From positions 55,325,501 to 55,389,500 of the forward strand of contig CM027377.1 of assembly GCA_015680905.1 (NCBI GenBank): a stretch of DNA of 64,000 nt, in the 5' to 3' direction. Source of the DNA: Coptis chinensis (Eukaryota > Streptophyta > Magnoliopsida > Ranunculales > Ranunculaceae). Below are positions 1-11,700 of the stretch, one piece after another. The notes beneath the pieces are model-generated. The model searched no databases. It was not told the origin of the DNA and saw only the letters and a program-made list of their open reading frames with translations. Position 1 is the stretch's first letter. Every line of letters starts with the position of its first letter. The translations under genes were made by a program, and so were the position numbers.

Positions 1-1421
1 ACTATCAAGAATGCAAACAAGAACCCAGAAGTCCGACACTATCGAGAAGAGGATTCTGTAATATATCGTCAAGCAACTATTTTCCTCCATCAAATACCAT
101 CAAATACAGTCATTGCTGCAAGGTTCAAAGCTCCTCCCACTGCCTTGTGCAAGTTTGAATCATTAGAAAATGAAATAGTCCTACCTTTCTCAAAGAATGC
201 TTTCACGGCATTAGCAATTATCCATACAGTATCATAAGCATATAGACCATAAGGATTCAATCCTATAGTTCCATTACTTAATTTGCTCCACCTAGAGAAT
301 AAATACTTCTTATTTTCGGAAAGAGGTGTATGAGGACGTAGTGTAAGAACTCCCTGGAGTGATCTTCCGACATTTGGAGAAAGATGAGATTTAGAATCCA
401 AAAGAGTAGATAGGCAGGTGGTAGCTATCCACACATATCCAGTATCTATCATTCTAAGATGTTTTGCGATATCAAAAACCATCAGACCTGAATTGGAATA
501 AGTATAGTATGTACGACAGTAATACGTGATTCCATCAATGCCACTTTAACCAATGCATCTATAATTTCAGCTTGAGTTGCTCCAGGATCAGGGGGCAGCA
601 CTGCTTTGTAAGATATTCTACAACGTTGCTCTGCAAGTTTATCCCCTAATGCAGAGATACCTTCCGCCCATGATCATCATCAGTGTAGATTGCAATTACT
701 TCTCTCCAACCGAAGTGTGTTACGATATTAGCAATGGCAGTCATTTGGAAAGCATCACTTGGTGAAGTCTGAAGAAAGAACGGGTACTAAAGTGCAGAAA
801 GGGTGGGATTTGTGGCTGTGAAAGACAATAGTGGAACCTGGAGCTCATTCACAACATGTGACAGTACATGAGCCATTACGGAAGCTTGGGGACCAATAAT
901 GGCCACGGTATCAGTTTCCATGAATTGCAAACCTGTTTGTTAATGAAATTCGTATTAGAAGATAGACTAAGTTACAAAAACAAAAATATTGGGCCTCACT
1001 GTCAAGAACATTACAACAAATAATATAAAGACCACATATCCCAAGGTTTACTGGAACGGGAACCTGGTCTATTACTATATTCAGCTATTACTATATTTAG
1101 TCCAATACCATATTTTCCAGTAGGAGAAACCAATAGAGAGAAGACAAAGAGTTACTCAAACCAAATTACCTCCAATTATGCTGAGAAATCCACTGAAGTT
1201 GGAATTATGAACTGTAATATTTAGCTTGCTTCCACCAAGAAAACTGGGATCATAATTACATCATTAACAGTAGCTTCCATAACGATTTTTGAAACTTGTC
1301 CATTGATTGTACCAAGGGTGTAAATAGATCCAATGTTAACAACAGCAGGTCTTGAAGCCTAATTTGAGAACTCCCCAAATGAGAGTATTGATAATGCTGA
1401 AAGCTACCAAAATGGATTCAT
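1..1421 (-). pseudogene. Glutamate receptor-like (GLR) channel pseudogene, N-terminal exons
   Basis: The minus strand encodes the extracellular amino-terminal ligand-binding region of a plant GLR cation channel. Exon 1 starts with an ATG at 1421 and reads into RPAVVNIGSIYTLG, the usual start of the mature GLR domain. Its frame has TAG stops at codons 6 and 21. A second exon, about 935 down to 1, carries [49 protein letters not shown] and, in an open stretch of 130 codons (482-90), GYVWIAT, LQGVLTLRPHTP and NPYGLYAYDTVWI. Frameshifts near 575-640 and 100, and a TAG just after NPTLSAL, break it. The ion-channel half would lie left of the window. Recognition rests on known family motifs; the pseudogene status is seen directly. 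It is the only recognisable host protein gene here. Confidence 0.85.
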
Positions 1422-1797
1422 TGCAAAGGGCAGAGCTATGCTGCCTCATATAAAATTTGTTTCAATTCATTATTTGAAAACCAATCCTATAAAATTTCAA
1501 GTGAAAGCTAACTAACCAAGATTTCCCTAGAAACTTAACACACCAACCAAACTTAGAGCCCCATAAATTGTACTATTAGCAGAACTTAATAATACAAGTA
1601 TACGACTTACTCTGAAAGCAAATTAACTAGTCATTAAAAGTGAAAGAAAAATACATTTTGTTCAAGTGAAATATGGACATAAACTACCATCCCGAAATAA
1701 AATATGCAATATGATGCAAAACTTAACACTTATCATATGCTCCTAACGTTAACAACACAATCATCACATTGCATCTACAATAACCCACTAGCACTAA

Positions 1798-1889
1798 TGG
1801 ATATTGGTGGACTCGAACCACCATCTCTTAAGAATTAGTGGAGATCCACTAGCATTCTCAAGCGCTCTACCTTTTGAGCTAAATTCTAT
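1798..1889 (-). other. tRNA-like sequence with Pol III A and B boxes (tRNA pseudogene or SINE head)
   Basis: On the minus strand an A-box-like TAGCTCAAAAGG (1881-1870) is followed by a B box GGTTCGAGTCC (1819-1809) inside a perfect T-arm (GGTGG loop CCACC). The acceptor arms pair poorly. The place of the anticodon arm holds a long hairpin made of CTTGAGAAT/ATTCTTAAG and an inner TAGTGGA/TCCACTA stem. A normal tRNA would not have this, so it is more likely a decayed tRNA or the tRNA-derived head of a SINE. No oligo-T terminator or poly-A tail was confirmed. Confidence 0.4.
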
Positions 1890-1959
1890 AACACACAATA
1901 CCAAAAATATCCAAATAGCGAAAATTATGTGTTGATACACGAACTCGTCACCCTTAAGT

Positions 1960-2755
1960 TCAACACCAAAACTATATAGTACAAAGTATACAAATTTCTA
2001 CACATTAACCGCCACAGGCTCTATTGGATCAATAAACTCAACTGAAGCCACCCCCATATGTGACTGAATTTCCCCAGTTACAGTAGGCTAGAAATAATCA
2101 AACATTAAAAATGTAAGTCCAAAGTCCAAACAAATAACAATATAAAACATTTGACCCACGATATGCATGAACAAAATTTATCAACTCACCAGCCAAATAG
2201 AGCACTCTCAACCATGACCCACGACACACCAAGAAGTTTGATACTCACTATCACTATCAAACTTCTTGTTCTTATTCTCTTCAGCCATTATACCAACTTG
2301 TTCAAAACTCATAGAAGCAGATATTCTACTACAGAAGCAAAACAAAGCTTAAAAGTTACTAGAAATAGAGAAACCAAACCCATTTCATTTAAATCAAAAA
2401 TAAAAAATTGAAAATCAACAAAATACATACCTTCTTCCAATTTGTGCTTAATTTTCTTAATTTGGAGAAGGGAGAAGGGCAAATCTAGCTTTTCGGTTTG
2501 AATTTGGGGGTGTTTTGGTGTTGAATTTTGAGGTGTTGGGTTTGGATTTGGAGAAAATTGGAGAGAGAAATAGGAGAGAGAAAACCCTTCGTGAGAGGTG
2601 TTTAGATATATTTGGGTGTTTTGATTTTTTTGATTTAAATGTGATCCAACGGTTTGATTTCGCCTGTTCGATGGCTGTTTCATTTTTGCATTTCTACCTA
2701 GCCAAACCGACTTCTCTAAAAAGTAACTACTTAAATGTAACGCCCGAAATCTCAA
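1960..2755 (-). other. Possible 5' end of a small host gene with a 5'-UTR intron (weak)
   Basis: Reading the minus strand, a purine-rich stretch ends in a good splice donor, AAG|GTATGT near 2431. About 100 bases on is a pyrimidine-rich acceptor, TTTTGCTTCTGTAG near 2328. An ATG at 2291 then opens MAEENKNKKFDSDSE. Further down, an acceptor-like TTATTTCTAG near 2088 precedes a short open stretch ending at a stop near 2007 (GVASVEFIDPIEPVAVNV). I could not join these exons in frame, and I do not recognise the product. It could be a decayed gene fragment or chance. Confidence 0.2.
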
Positions 2756-4402
2756 ATAATTATATACCTAAGATATGTGACTTTTCTGATTTTTTTTGAC
2801 AGAGTCTCCTCTGTATTTTCAACATTTCATAAATATAATACCTGTCATAACATGAAAATTTAATAAAAATACATCCAAACCAAATATAAAATCTCATACC
2901 TTAGTCGTAAATCCAACTACTAAAAGATATACTGATTAGTAGAATCAATTACTTAACCATCTCGACCAATGCCAGTTAAGTCAAGTAACCAATCCTCGAA
3001 TAAGAAGAAAATTATAAATATACAAACATCCCAGAAACCCTATTACATGACTAGAAATAATGACACCCATAACAATAAATATTTAAGTTATAGTAAAACT
3101 TACTCTCAGTGCAATTCCCGCATCTGCCTATTTGTAACCAAATGACATACGTAAAACATTAAACCTAAATCACTTAATTTCAGTTCTTCGTTCCAAGCAA
3201 AAATACGTAATGATCCAATATTAAACAGATCACACTAAACATGCTCTAACATATATAGTTATGAAATAAAACAATGATCAAACATCATAAACAAAGAACT
3301 CTACGGGGTGGGTATCTTCCTACTAAAGCGGCTGTGCCGGGTGGCTACCTACATACCCTTTTAGGGATCAAGCCATACGTAGTTCTTCCAAAATATACCA
3401 CATCGACGTTATAACTCAACAAACCCATATAACAATTCAATAGTTTGGTATTGTATCTCGACAGTTCTATATAATAACTCGACAATTTAATTCAATATTA
3501 TATCTCAACAGTTCGATATAATAACTCGAATATCGAAACTCGACAAATAAACCATCTTTCCATAAAAAATATGAATTGCAACTCATATTGCACGACACTC
3601 ACAATAACATTCAGTGGCCAGCATAACAAATCAATTAGGTTAAGACATTATTGATTAAAAGGACGATACTGAGACTAAACACACCATTGAAACTAGTAAT
3701 ACAAACACCAAAACAACTAGATAAACATCCTAATTAAAGCAATTGTCCGAATAGACAATAATGAAACACATCACCATTAACAATGGATCGATATACTTAA
3801 ATTAATTATACACTCAATACTAATACAAACTTAAAGTAAAATAATAATCAACAATCATTTCAAACATAAATCTTTCTTTACATGCGAAACAGTAATGAGA
3901 AATATATATAACCTTCTTCTCAAAGTCAATGGAAAATCCCTCATTATATTCGGGGAAATATCTACTTGCGTTTGAGTTATTGAATAAGCTCCTTTAAGAA
4001 ATCAGCTCCAAAGCTAAGATGCATCCTTCCAAGCAAAGTCTACAATCCTTAAAGATTTCCCTATAAGTTCCATACTATAATATAAACCCAATTATTCCCA
4101 TCGAAATAGCTCCAATTCGACACCCCACAAATTAAAACCCTAATTTGTATTTCTTAGAAATAGTGATGATTAGGAGTCCTTCAATCACACAACTAGTCGA
4201 GAAATGGAGTAAATTCTTCCCCATAACAAAACCATAATATTTTCTTTTGAAGATTTTTGGAGAAGAGATTGAAGTCAGAGAGAGCGAGAGAGGAGGTTGA
4301 GATCAAGTATTCCCTCTTTTTCTTTTCTTTTCTTTTCTTCATGGACCCAACCATGGGTAATGGGCCACCACCCCTAAGCCCAATAATATGGGGTTTTACA
4401 TT
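2736..4402 (-). mobile_element. Solo-LTR-like non-coding element (TGTAACGCCC ... TTTTACA)
   Basis: The stretch begins TGTAACGCCCGAAATC and ends GGGGTTTTACA, an imperfect inverted end pair typical of plant gypsy LTRs. No coding sequence was found. Around 3300-3395 is the block GGGTGGCTACCTACATACCC with a following GTAGTTC, a sequence style common in plant LTRs. The minus-strand 5' part holds AG- and CT-rich leader sequence near 4255-4340. A clear target duplication was not found, so the boundaries are provisional. Confidence 0.45.
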
Positions 4403-4439
4403 AAGTTAACTTAAAAATAAGTACGCAAGTAAAACTTAA

Positions 4440-5214
4440 CTTAGAAAATAAATTCAACCCTAATGTTTTGTTGATATATGATGTATTGATCAGTCCTCAA
4501 ATGTGTGTTTTATTACATTTACAATGCTTCAATTATGCCCTTCTTATGCTTAATGAATAGATAACTTATAACTTTTGCTACATTTTGTAGGATACAGGCC
4601 ATTTAGGATGTATATTCCTAAAACGTGCATTTTAGCACGAAAAGGATTGCTATTGATGCTACTTGGGAAGATTCCAGCTTAGGAGAAAAAGTGTCGAAAA
4701 GTCAACCGACTAAGTCAACTGTCAAAGTCAACTCTCAAGAACTCAAAGCTAAAAGCTATGGACTTAAGGACTTAAAGCCAAATCAAGAATTCAAATATAT
4801 GGGCTTAAATCAAAAGCCCATAAAGCTTAATCTTATCCTCAAGGTGTTTTTAGAAGAAGGGGCAAATATGTAATTGGTGTTCTATATAAACCAAAGAGAT
4901 GTAGAGAATTAACCATCCAATGTTTTAGGGTCCAAACCATTTTGGTTTGTTAGGAGTAGAGTAACCTAATTTACATTTAAGTCATTTAATTAAAAGTCTT
5001 TTTATTTTATTTTATTTGCTTTATTTCAATTTCCATTGTTGTTCTTCAAGTTACTAAATCAAGTTTCTTTTGAGTATTTCCTTTTTGCAACATCTAATCA
5101 AGTTCTTCTTTCATTCAAGTTCTTGCTTTCAATCAATCTACCTCAAGTTTTTAGAATCTTGTTTTTATGTTATTGAACCCATCATCTATTTCTAAATCAT
5201 CTTGTTTTCTTTCA
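4440..5214 (+). mobile_element. LTR-like fragment, left half of a host segment split by the foldback element
   Basis: This non-coding stretch has LTR character: repeated GTCAAC/AAGTCAAC words near 4705-4735, a TATATAAACC box at 4882-4891 and an A/T-rich leader after it. It continues at 20768-21000 on the far side of the Mutator-type foldback element; the identical 10-base duplication at 5215-5224 and 20758-20767 marks the break. An open frame of 82 codons at 4625-4873 has no recognisable protein features and I do not call it a gene. Family and outer ends are unresolved. Confidence 0.35.
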
Positions 5215-5406
5215 TTCAAAGCAAGAGTTAATGACTATTTAGTACCACAAACTTTCACATTTTTTCTTAAATGGTACCCGAACTTTGTATCTCGCCTATT
5301 CGTACCACGAAGTTTCAATTTAGTACCTCAGTTAATTTTCCATCCAATTTCCTCCAATTTCACTAACGACATTAGCACTATTCATGTTAGTACTATTCAC
5401 ATAGCA
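5215..5406 (+). repeat. Target duplication and left arm of a Mutator-type foldback element
   Basis: A 10-base word ttcaaagcaa (5215-5224) precedes GAGTTAATGACTATTTAGTA; the mirror image of that end (taaactc, 20751-20757) is followed by the same 10-base word at 20758-20767. The arms match as inverted repeats for about 180 bases, including the block CTCGCCTATTCGTACCACG. Long terminal inverted repeats with a 9-11 bp duplication are the hallmark of Mutator-like elements. No transposase is present, so it would be non-autonomous. Athila element A sits inside it from 5407. Confidence 0.75.
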
Positions 5407-6922
5407 TGATAAGAGCCCAAAACTGTAGTTTTAACCCCTTAGCAGTCATACTTTTAGACCAATTATGTGAGTAATAAGTAAGAGTTAATACTGATTACGT
5501 GTTTTTATGTATTTCAGGCTTCAAAGTCAATTATGTGCAGGAATGTGCCACTTTGATGAGATAAATGAGCAATGGTTGGTTACTAAGGAGTTCGGTGATT
5601 AAAGGCCAAGATTCAAGAAGACAAAGCCTTTGTAAAGCCTAGTCAAAAGATGAAATGTCAAAGTCCACGCAGGCAGAAACAGTGCACAAAGACAGTAGAA
5701 CTTCCGAAGACCATATCTTTGGACTCAGACCTTGGAATTGGGCCTACCTTATGTCAAAACGACCGGCTCGGAAAGAGCTTTCCAATGGGCCAAGCCTTGA
5801 CCCAATCAGAGGAGTAGAAGTGGACGAAAAGTCTGCTGAAGCCAACTGCAGCTGAAGAGGCCTTTTTGGACTGAAAGAATTGAGTTTTGGGCCTGATCCT
5901 CTGGCCCAAAACATGACTCCAAGCCCATGCACGATTTTTGGATCGGAACATATAAAAACCAAAGTTTAGCTCTTTGTTAATGGTAGCTAGTTAGACCTAA
6001 AATAATATAGATAAATCTAGATCTATTTTCATTAATTAATTTAAGTTTTAGTTCCATTTAGGTTCTTGTTTTAGATTAAGTCTTTGAATCATTATTCTTG
6101 ATTGATTAGATAAATAAAAATAGTTATTTTAGCAAGTTCGAATTGTGGTATTTCAATTTGTAGATCTAGTTTTATTTATTGTTGGTTACCATTTCTTAGT
6201 TGTTAATTAGAATTTAATCATTGTTTAGTTTAGATTAAGTAGATTTGAATCTTGATATTATGTTTAGTTATAATAATATGGGAAATGATGTTTTGATGAC
6301 TTAAGGCTAAAACATCCATTAGAGGGTTGATGAAGCCTTGATGAAAACTTAGTTGTTTAGTATAGAATCGTTGTAGAATCTATTCCACTCTAGAAGGTGG
6401 TGTGTTTAGCCATGAGAATGGGTGGGCGACCTCACATGCTAGTTAGTACTTGGTAGAAATGCCATGAACACTAGGGATTAGACTTCGAAATTCTTGCCGT
6501 GAAAACATAAGAATCGAGATCGACAATCTATACTAGGTTATTAAGTTGGATTCGAGGTGGATTTAATTCCCCTCTATTTCTTTATCTAGATTCAAACAAT
6601 CGTATTTCCGTAGCTTTCATAGATTAACTTTAGTTTATATTTTATCTTGTTATTTATTATATCTTGTTATTTAAATTAACGGCGTCTTGTTAGCATAACA
6701 TTTAAGTAAAGCTCTCATTAGACTTAAGACTGATTTCTTAGACTTAGAAAACAATCCATGCTAGGGAACTAGGAGTGGAGCGAACTTCCTACTCCACTTA
6801 GTGCAATTAGCATCGAGAGTAGAAGCTTTGATAATTGAGATTAAAAGATCAGTTTTAGTGGGTTTTACGTTTTGAATTCATCGTTCATTTCAGTAGGTAA
6901 ACTATTCATTTTACATTTATCA
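5407..6922 (+). repeat. 5' LTR of Athila element A
   Basis: 1516 bases, starting TGATAAGAGCCCAAAAC and ending TTTATCA, matching 18805-20311. A TATA box (TATAAAA, 5951-5957) lies about 545 bases in and should mark the U3/R boundary. AATAAA-like words near 6110 could serve polyadenylation. A 72-codon antisense open frame at 5962-5744 is LTR sequence and I do not treat it as a gene. Confidence 0.93.
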
Positions 6923-6924
6923 AA

Positions 6925-6937
6925 TGGCGCTGCCATC
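6925..6937 (+). other. Primer binding site of element A (tRNA-Asp-like, shortened)
   Basis: TGGCGCTGCCATC starts two bases after the LTR. In element C the matching site is TGGCGCCGCTGCCATC, so A has lost three bases. The first part matches the plant tRNA-Asp primer site that Athila elements are known to use (TGGCGCCGTTGCC). Confidence 0.75.
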
Positions 6938-7054
6938 TTAGTTGCACTTTAGCATTGTTTTCTTTGTAGAAGTAGTCATTTTAAGTCCCATTAAACCCAC
7001 CCACCCTTAGTTTGTTTCATCTTTGTGGTTGCCCATTTCAGCTTTGACAAATTC

Positions 7055-7205
7055 GAGAAAAATACGGGGCCAGCGCCGCTAAAGGGAGGAAGCGCGACCA
7101 GCTAAGTTATTGGAATTTCATCTTTAGCGGCGCCATACCGCGCGACCAGCGCTAAGTTTGGAACTTCGAAACGAGCGCGACCGCGCCAGACGGAGGCGCG
7201 CCAGC
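7055..7205 (+). repeat. GC-rich repeat array in the gag leader of element A
   Basis: In otherwise AT-rich DNA, this stretch carries repeated GAGCGCGACC / GGCGCGCCAG-like words (for example GAGCGCGACCGCGCC near 7174). It matches in position and type the better kept array at 51310-51440 of element C and a second array before ORF-B. The copy is scrambled by small indels. Confidence 0.6.
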
Positions 7206-7443
7206 CGCATTTGAAATTTCGGATTTCCCCGGTTTGATTCGAAACCGAAGTTGTCAAGTTTTTCAGTGTTCTAATCTCTTATATACTGAAACAGCGTACA
7301 CAAGGCGCTATTCATAAGCGAAGCAAGGACGCTTATCGGTATTCCTTTCTTCCATACCTCGCATTTCGGTTAGAGGTTTTACTACTAGTATATCAGAATT
7401 GTTTGGAGTGTTGCATGTTTAGTTAAGCTCAACTTAGTCTTGC

Positions 7444-9240
7444 ATGAGATTAAGGTGCGGTCAAACAAAACAACAAAGCGTAATTACGACAACAAACAAG
7501 TCTATCTAGTACACCACCCCGACACCTCTAGCTACTATCATCACACACCATACGACATAATGGTGAAGAAAGAGAGACTCCTCTCTCCGACTTTTACAAA
7601 GCCTTGGCGATAGCCCTAAATCTTGCATCGTTCTAGCGGACCCGGTGGGGATTTTTGAATCCCCAAACATATTTAATTTGTTACCCGTTTTTCATGGGTT
7701 AGACCATGAAAAACCTTATCGGCTACATCGTAGGATTGAACAAGTCCTAACAACATTCCATCATCCTACGGTTGGTGCGGAACAAATTAAATTAAGGGTA
7801 TTCCCTTTCACATTAGCCCGATAAAGGCGTCTTGGTTAACTGCCCAAAGCCTAATTACGTGGACTTCGTGGGCTAAACTTGTTCATTTGTTTATGGAACA
7901 TTTTTACCCTTTAAAAACGGATGAGATGCTTTCCAAGATTCATTTTTCGACAGAATCCTCATGAATCATTTTCTGAGGCATGGAATCGTTTCACCGATCT
8001 CCTTATAGAGTGTCCACATCATAACTTAGCTAAAGACACGTTAGTTCGTGCCTTTTTCAAAGGTCTTCTACACCACCATAAAGAAGTCCTTGACATAATG
8101 AATGGGGGTAGTTTCCTAAGTAAAGGAGCCTCGGAGGCTTACAAATTTTTAGAAGACCAAACTAAGCGGAATAATAATTGGGGGGGTAGTGATGATATCC
8201 CCCGCTCATTTCCTAATTCTTCTTCAAAGAGTCAAGGCCGCCCGGTATGTTTGAGAAGAAAACCGATCGAACTTAAAATTTACTCGAATCTCTAACTAAA
8301 AAGTAGAGGCTATTTACGCTCAACAAAAGCCTATCCCCGTCATGAATGTAAACTCCAACCCATGTAATTCTGTTTGAGTCAGAGCACCACGGCGATTATT
8401 GTCCTCTAGCTTATGAACAACAACCACGGAACAAGATAATGTTTACTCTATTAATAACTATCCTATTCCTAGCCCCTTGGAGACAACATCAACCCGGTTG
8501 GAGAAATAATCAACAAGTAACACCTCCGGGTACAATAATCAAAGCGTTAGGCAAGCAAACAATTATAACCAAGCTCCACCTAGGCAAGGACAAGGACAAG
8601 GACAAGGTCAAGGGAATTATAATAATTATAACAACCAAAGCCAACACGACAAGGTCAAGCACAAGGTTAGAATAATTATAATAATTATAATACCAATAGA
8701 GGTATCGTTAGGTTAATAATAATAACTATCACAACCCACCCATAAATAATCAGCGAGATAGTTCGGTCGCACCACCGTGACTACTACACCTACACAACCG
8801 GATCGTATCGGCCTTTATACAAGTTACCCAACAACTTTTCCGACAATGACTCAATCAAACCAACAGATTTTACAATCCATAAATCGGGGCATACAACGGT
8901 TATGGCGAAATGACAAAGGCGTGTTTCGGGACAAGCGATACCAAACCCTAAAGCGGCAAACCACGACCTTTGAGGTAAGCGGTAATTCGGAAACTACAAT
9001 CGTAGGTGACCTAAATGCCATCACCACTCTCCGTTCGGAAGAGTGGTTGACCTTTAAAGTAACTTCGCCTATAGTTAGTACCCTACACGGATATCGAACT
9101 AGATACGTAATAGAAAGCGAGGAGCCTACCACGGTAGAGGTACCGGTTAAATCACAACCAAAGAAACCGAAAGCCAAGGTTACCGCGAGTAGAGCCATAT
9201 CACGAAATAAAACGAAACCACCGTTCCCTAAAAATTAGCC
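7444..9240 (+). pseudogene. gag of Athila element A (broken)
   Basis: The structural gag protein would coat the RNA inside the virus-like particle. The start ATG at 7444 aligns with the gag start of element C at 51678. Recognisable fragments are the capsid region around 7600-8290 (SKSCIVL-like, HGLDHEKPY-like, then ESFSEAWNRFTDLLIECPHHNLAKD at 7962-8035 and FLEDQTKRNN). After it come low-complexity N/Q-rich sequence (8400-8760) and the linker ending in NAITTLRSEE near 9030. Frameshifts and stops occur every few hundred bases. Compared with element C, the damage looks like small, partly compensating indels, so part may be sequencing error. Confidence 0.82.
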
Positions 9241-11700
9241 ATGCTAACCGGGGATACAAACTTTGAGGAAATTAGGAACATTTTCAAGAATCTAGCGATA
9301 AACCTTCCTTTTTCGAAGCTATTAAAAGCTACCTAACCACGCTAAGTTTCTTAAAGAGTTGTGCACTACTAGGCGTAAGACCAACATACCTAAAGGCGCC
9401 TTTTTAACTGAGAAGCGGTTCAACTTTATCGAAAATAATGGAATTGTTAAGTACAAGGACCACTGGTTAGATCCCTCTTTGTAAAATGCACCTTAGGAGA
9501 TTCCCACCACGCGACCGCCTTATTAGACACGGGGCGAGTGTTAACTTACTCTCCGTATTACTTGTATAAACAAATAGGTCTACAGGAAATGCAACCTACA
9601 AAAATAACGTTGCAATTAGCGGACGGTCAATTAAGTATCCTAAAGGTGTAGTGGAAAGCGTGCTTGTTAAGGTTGGGATTTCTACTATCCTGGCTGATTT
9701 TGTTATCCTCGATCTGAAAGTAAGCTAATGACTCTGTACCGATCATCTTAGGGCGCCCTTCTTGGCAGCGCCAATGCGCTTATAAATTGTCGCGTGATGG
9801 AAAGATGTCCTTATCTTTTGGCCATCTTTACTCGCCGAGGTAAATGTTTTTAAAATGATGAAACAGTTACCAAATTCGATGCGTAGATGGGGAGGTTAGC
9901 ATGATCGAGAGTTTAGCTCAAGATTATTTTAACAACACGTTTCACGAAAACAATATGTACAAATTCCTTTCTTTTTGGAACTTCAGATTTTGTAAATGAC
10001 TCTACTTAGAGGAAGTCAACACCATCCGGAGTCCACACCAATTGTAGACCGTCGGTTTGCTCCATATATCGATTACGAAGACTTGCTACCTAAGCAAGTC
10101 TTCATTACTATGAATATAAGGACACTTATGAAACATCAGCCGGACATTAGTCCACACGGTCTTAAACCTCTTCCCCCGGAGTTAAAATATATTCAACTTG
10201 ATCCGGATGGTAGTCACCCGATAATTATATCTTCTCTGTTAACTAAGGATGAAGAGACATGTTTAATAAGGGTGATTAGGGAACATCGGTCTGCGATTGG
10301 TTGGTCCCTAGCCGACATTAAGGGAATTGACCCTAATGTTTGCACTCATCGTATCCATTTGGAGGATAACGCGAAGACTTCTCATGAACCTCAGCGTCGC
10401 TTGAACCCTGCCATGAAAGAGGTGGTTAGGGAAGAAGTCTTGCGATTACTCGATGCGGGTATTATATACCCAATCTCCGATAGCGAATGGGTAAGTCCCA
10501 TTCATGTAGTTCTAAGAAATCGGGAGTTACCATGGTGCGTAGCGGGAAGGGTGACTATGTTGTCACTCAAGGTCCTATGAAATGGAGAATGTATTGATTC
10601 TGAGGCGTTTAAATGCTATGACACGAAAGGATCACTTTCCCTTACCATTTATAGATCGGATGCTAGAGCGTCTAGGCTGGTCATGCCTTTTATTGTTTTA
10701 CGGATGGCTACTTTGGCTATTTTCAGATTATTATTGATATTGATGACCAAAAAAGACAACCTTCACATGTCCCCGGAACATATGCCTATAAGCGAATGCC
10801 TTTTGGCCTTTGTAATGCCCCTGGTACCTTCCAGCGATGTATGCTTCATATATTTAGTGACATGGTAGCTTTATGGAAGTGTTCATGGATGATTTTTCTA
10901 TCTATGGAGACTCCTTTTGAGAATGCTTGTCTAACTTTGTCTAAAGGTCTTGACACGGTGTGAAGAAAAGAGCCTCGTTTTAAATTGGGAAAAGTGTCAT
11001 TTCATGGTAAAAAGGGCATAGTACTAGGTCATATTGTATCTAGTGATGGCATCGAAGTAGATAAAGCCAAACTAGATAAGATAGCGACCTACCTAAACCA
11101 CGGTTGTCAGGTGAGATTAGAACCTTTCTAGGCCATGCGAGGGTTTTATAGGCATTTCATTAAAGATTTTTCGAAAATAGCTAGGCCTTTAACTAACCTG
11201 CTTTTGAAGGATGCAATCTTTGATTTTAATTTTAACTGTAAACGGGCTTTTGAAACCTTAAAAGCGCCCCAAACCACTGCGCACCTATTATATAGCCTCG
11301 ATTGGTCTAAACCTTTCGAACTCATGTGTGATGCTAGTGACTATGCGGTTGGTGTTTGTCTTGGGACAGAAACTAGATAATAAGTCCACTTTGTTATTTA
11401 TTATGCTAGTAAAACATTAAACGATGCTCAACGGAATTATACAACTACTGAAAAAGAATTCTTAATGTCATTTATGCTTTAGATAAGTTTCATCCTTATT
11501 TGGTTGGTTCTAAAACTTTAGTTTACACGGACCATGCACCCTTTAGGTACCTTCTTGCAAAGAAGGATGCTAAGCAGAGATTAATCCGATGGATTCTTCT
11601 CCGCAAAGAGTTCACATTAGAAATAAAAAAGGACAAAAAGAAGGGTCGAAAGCGTAGTTGCCGACCACTTATCTAGACTTACAAATGACGATAGTAGTGA
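9241..11700 (+). pseudogene. Protease, reverse transcriptase and RNase H of element A (broken)
   Basis: These are the enzymatic pol domains that mature the polyprotein and copy RNA to DNA. The protease region reads LLDTG then [16 protein letters not shown] near 9515-9605. The longest open piece, 9996-10580, covers the pre-RT linker and RT start ([42 protein letters not shown]). RT palm fragments follow, with FMDDFSIYG near 10880 and [17 protein letters not shown] at 11138-11190. RNase H appears as [12 protein letters not shown] (11318-11353) and YTDHA near 11525. At least eight frame breaks separate these pieces, so no working enzyme is encoded. Confidence 0.85.

Noticed and set aside
2309-2755. 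148-codon minus-strand open frame
   Set aside because: Low-complexity, reads across a clear intron-like stretch and an LTR-like border; no family resemblance.
4625-4873. 82-codon plus-strand open frame in the LTR-like segment
   Set aside because: Made of repeated GTCAAC-type words and Lys/Ser-rich low complexity, directly before a TATA-like box; reads as LTR sequence.
8851-9198. 115-codon minus-strand open frame over gag of element A
   Set aside because: Antisense shadow of the gag linker; the same shadow appears over element C (53448-53128) and element B.
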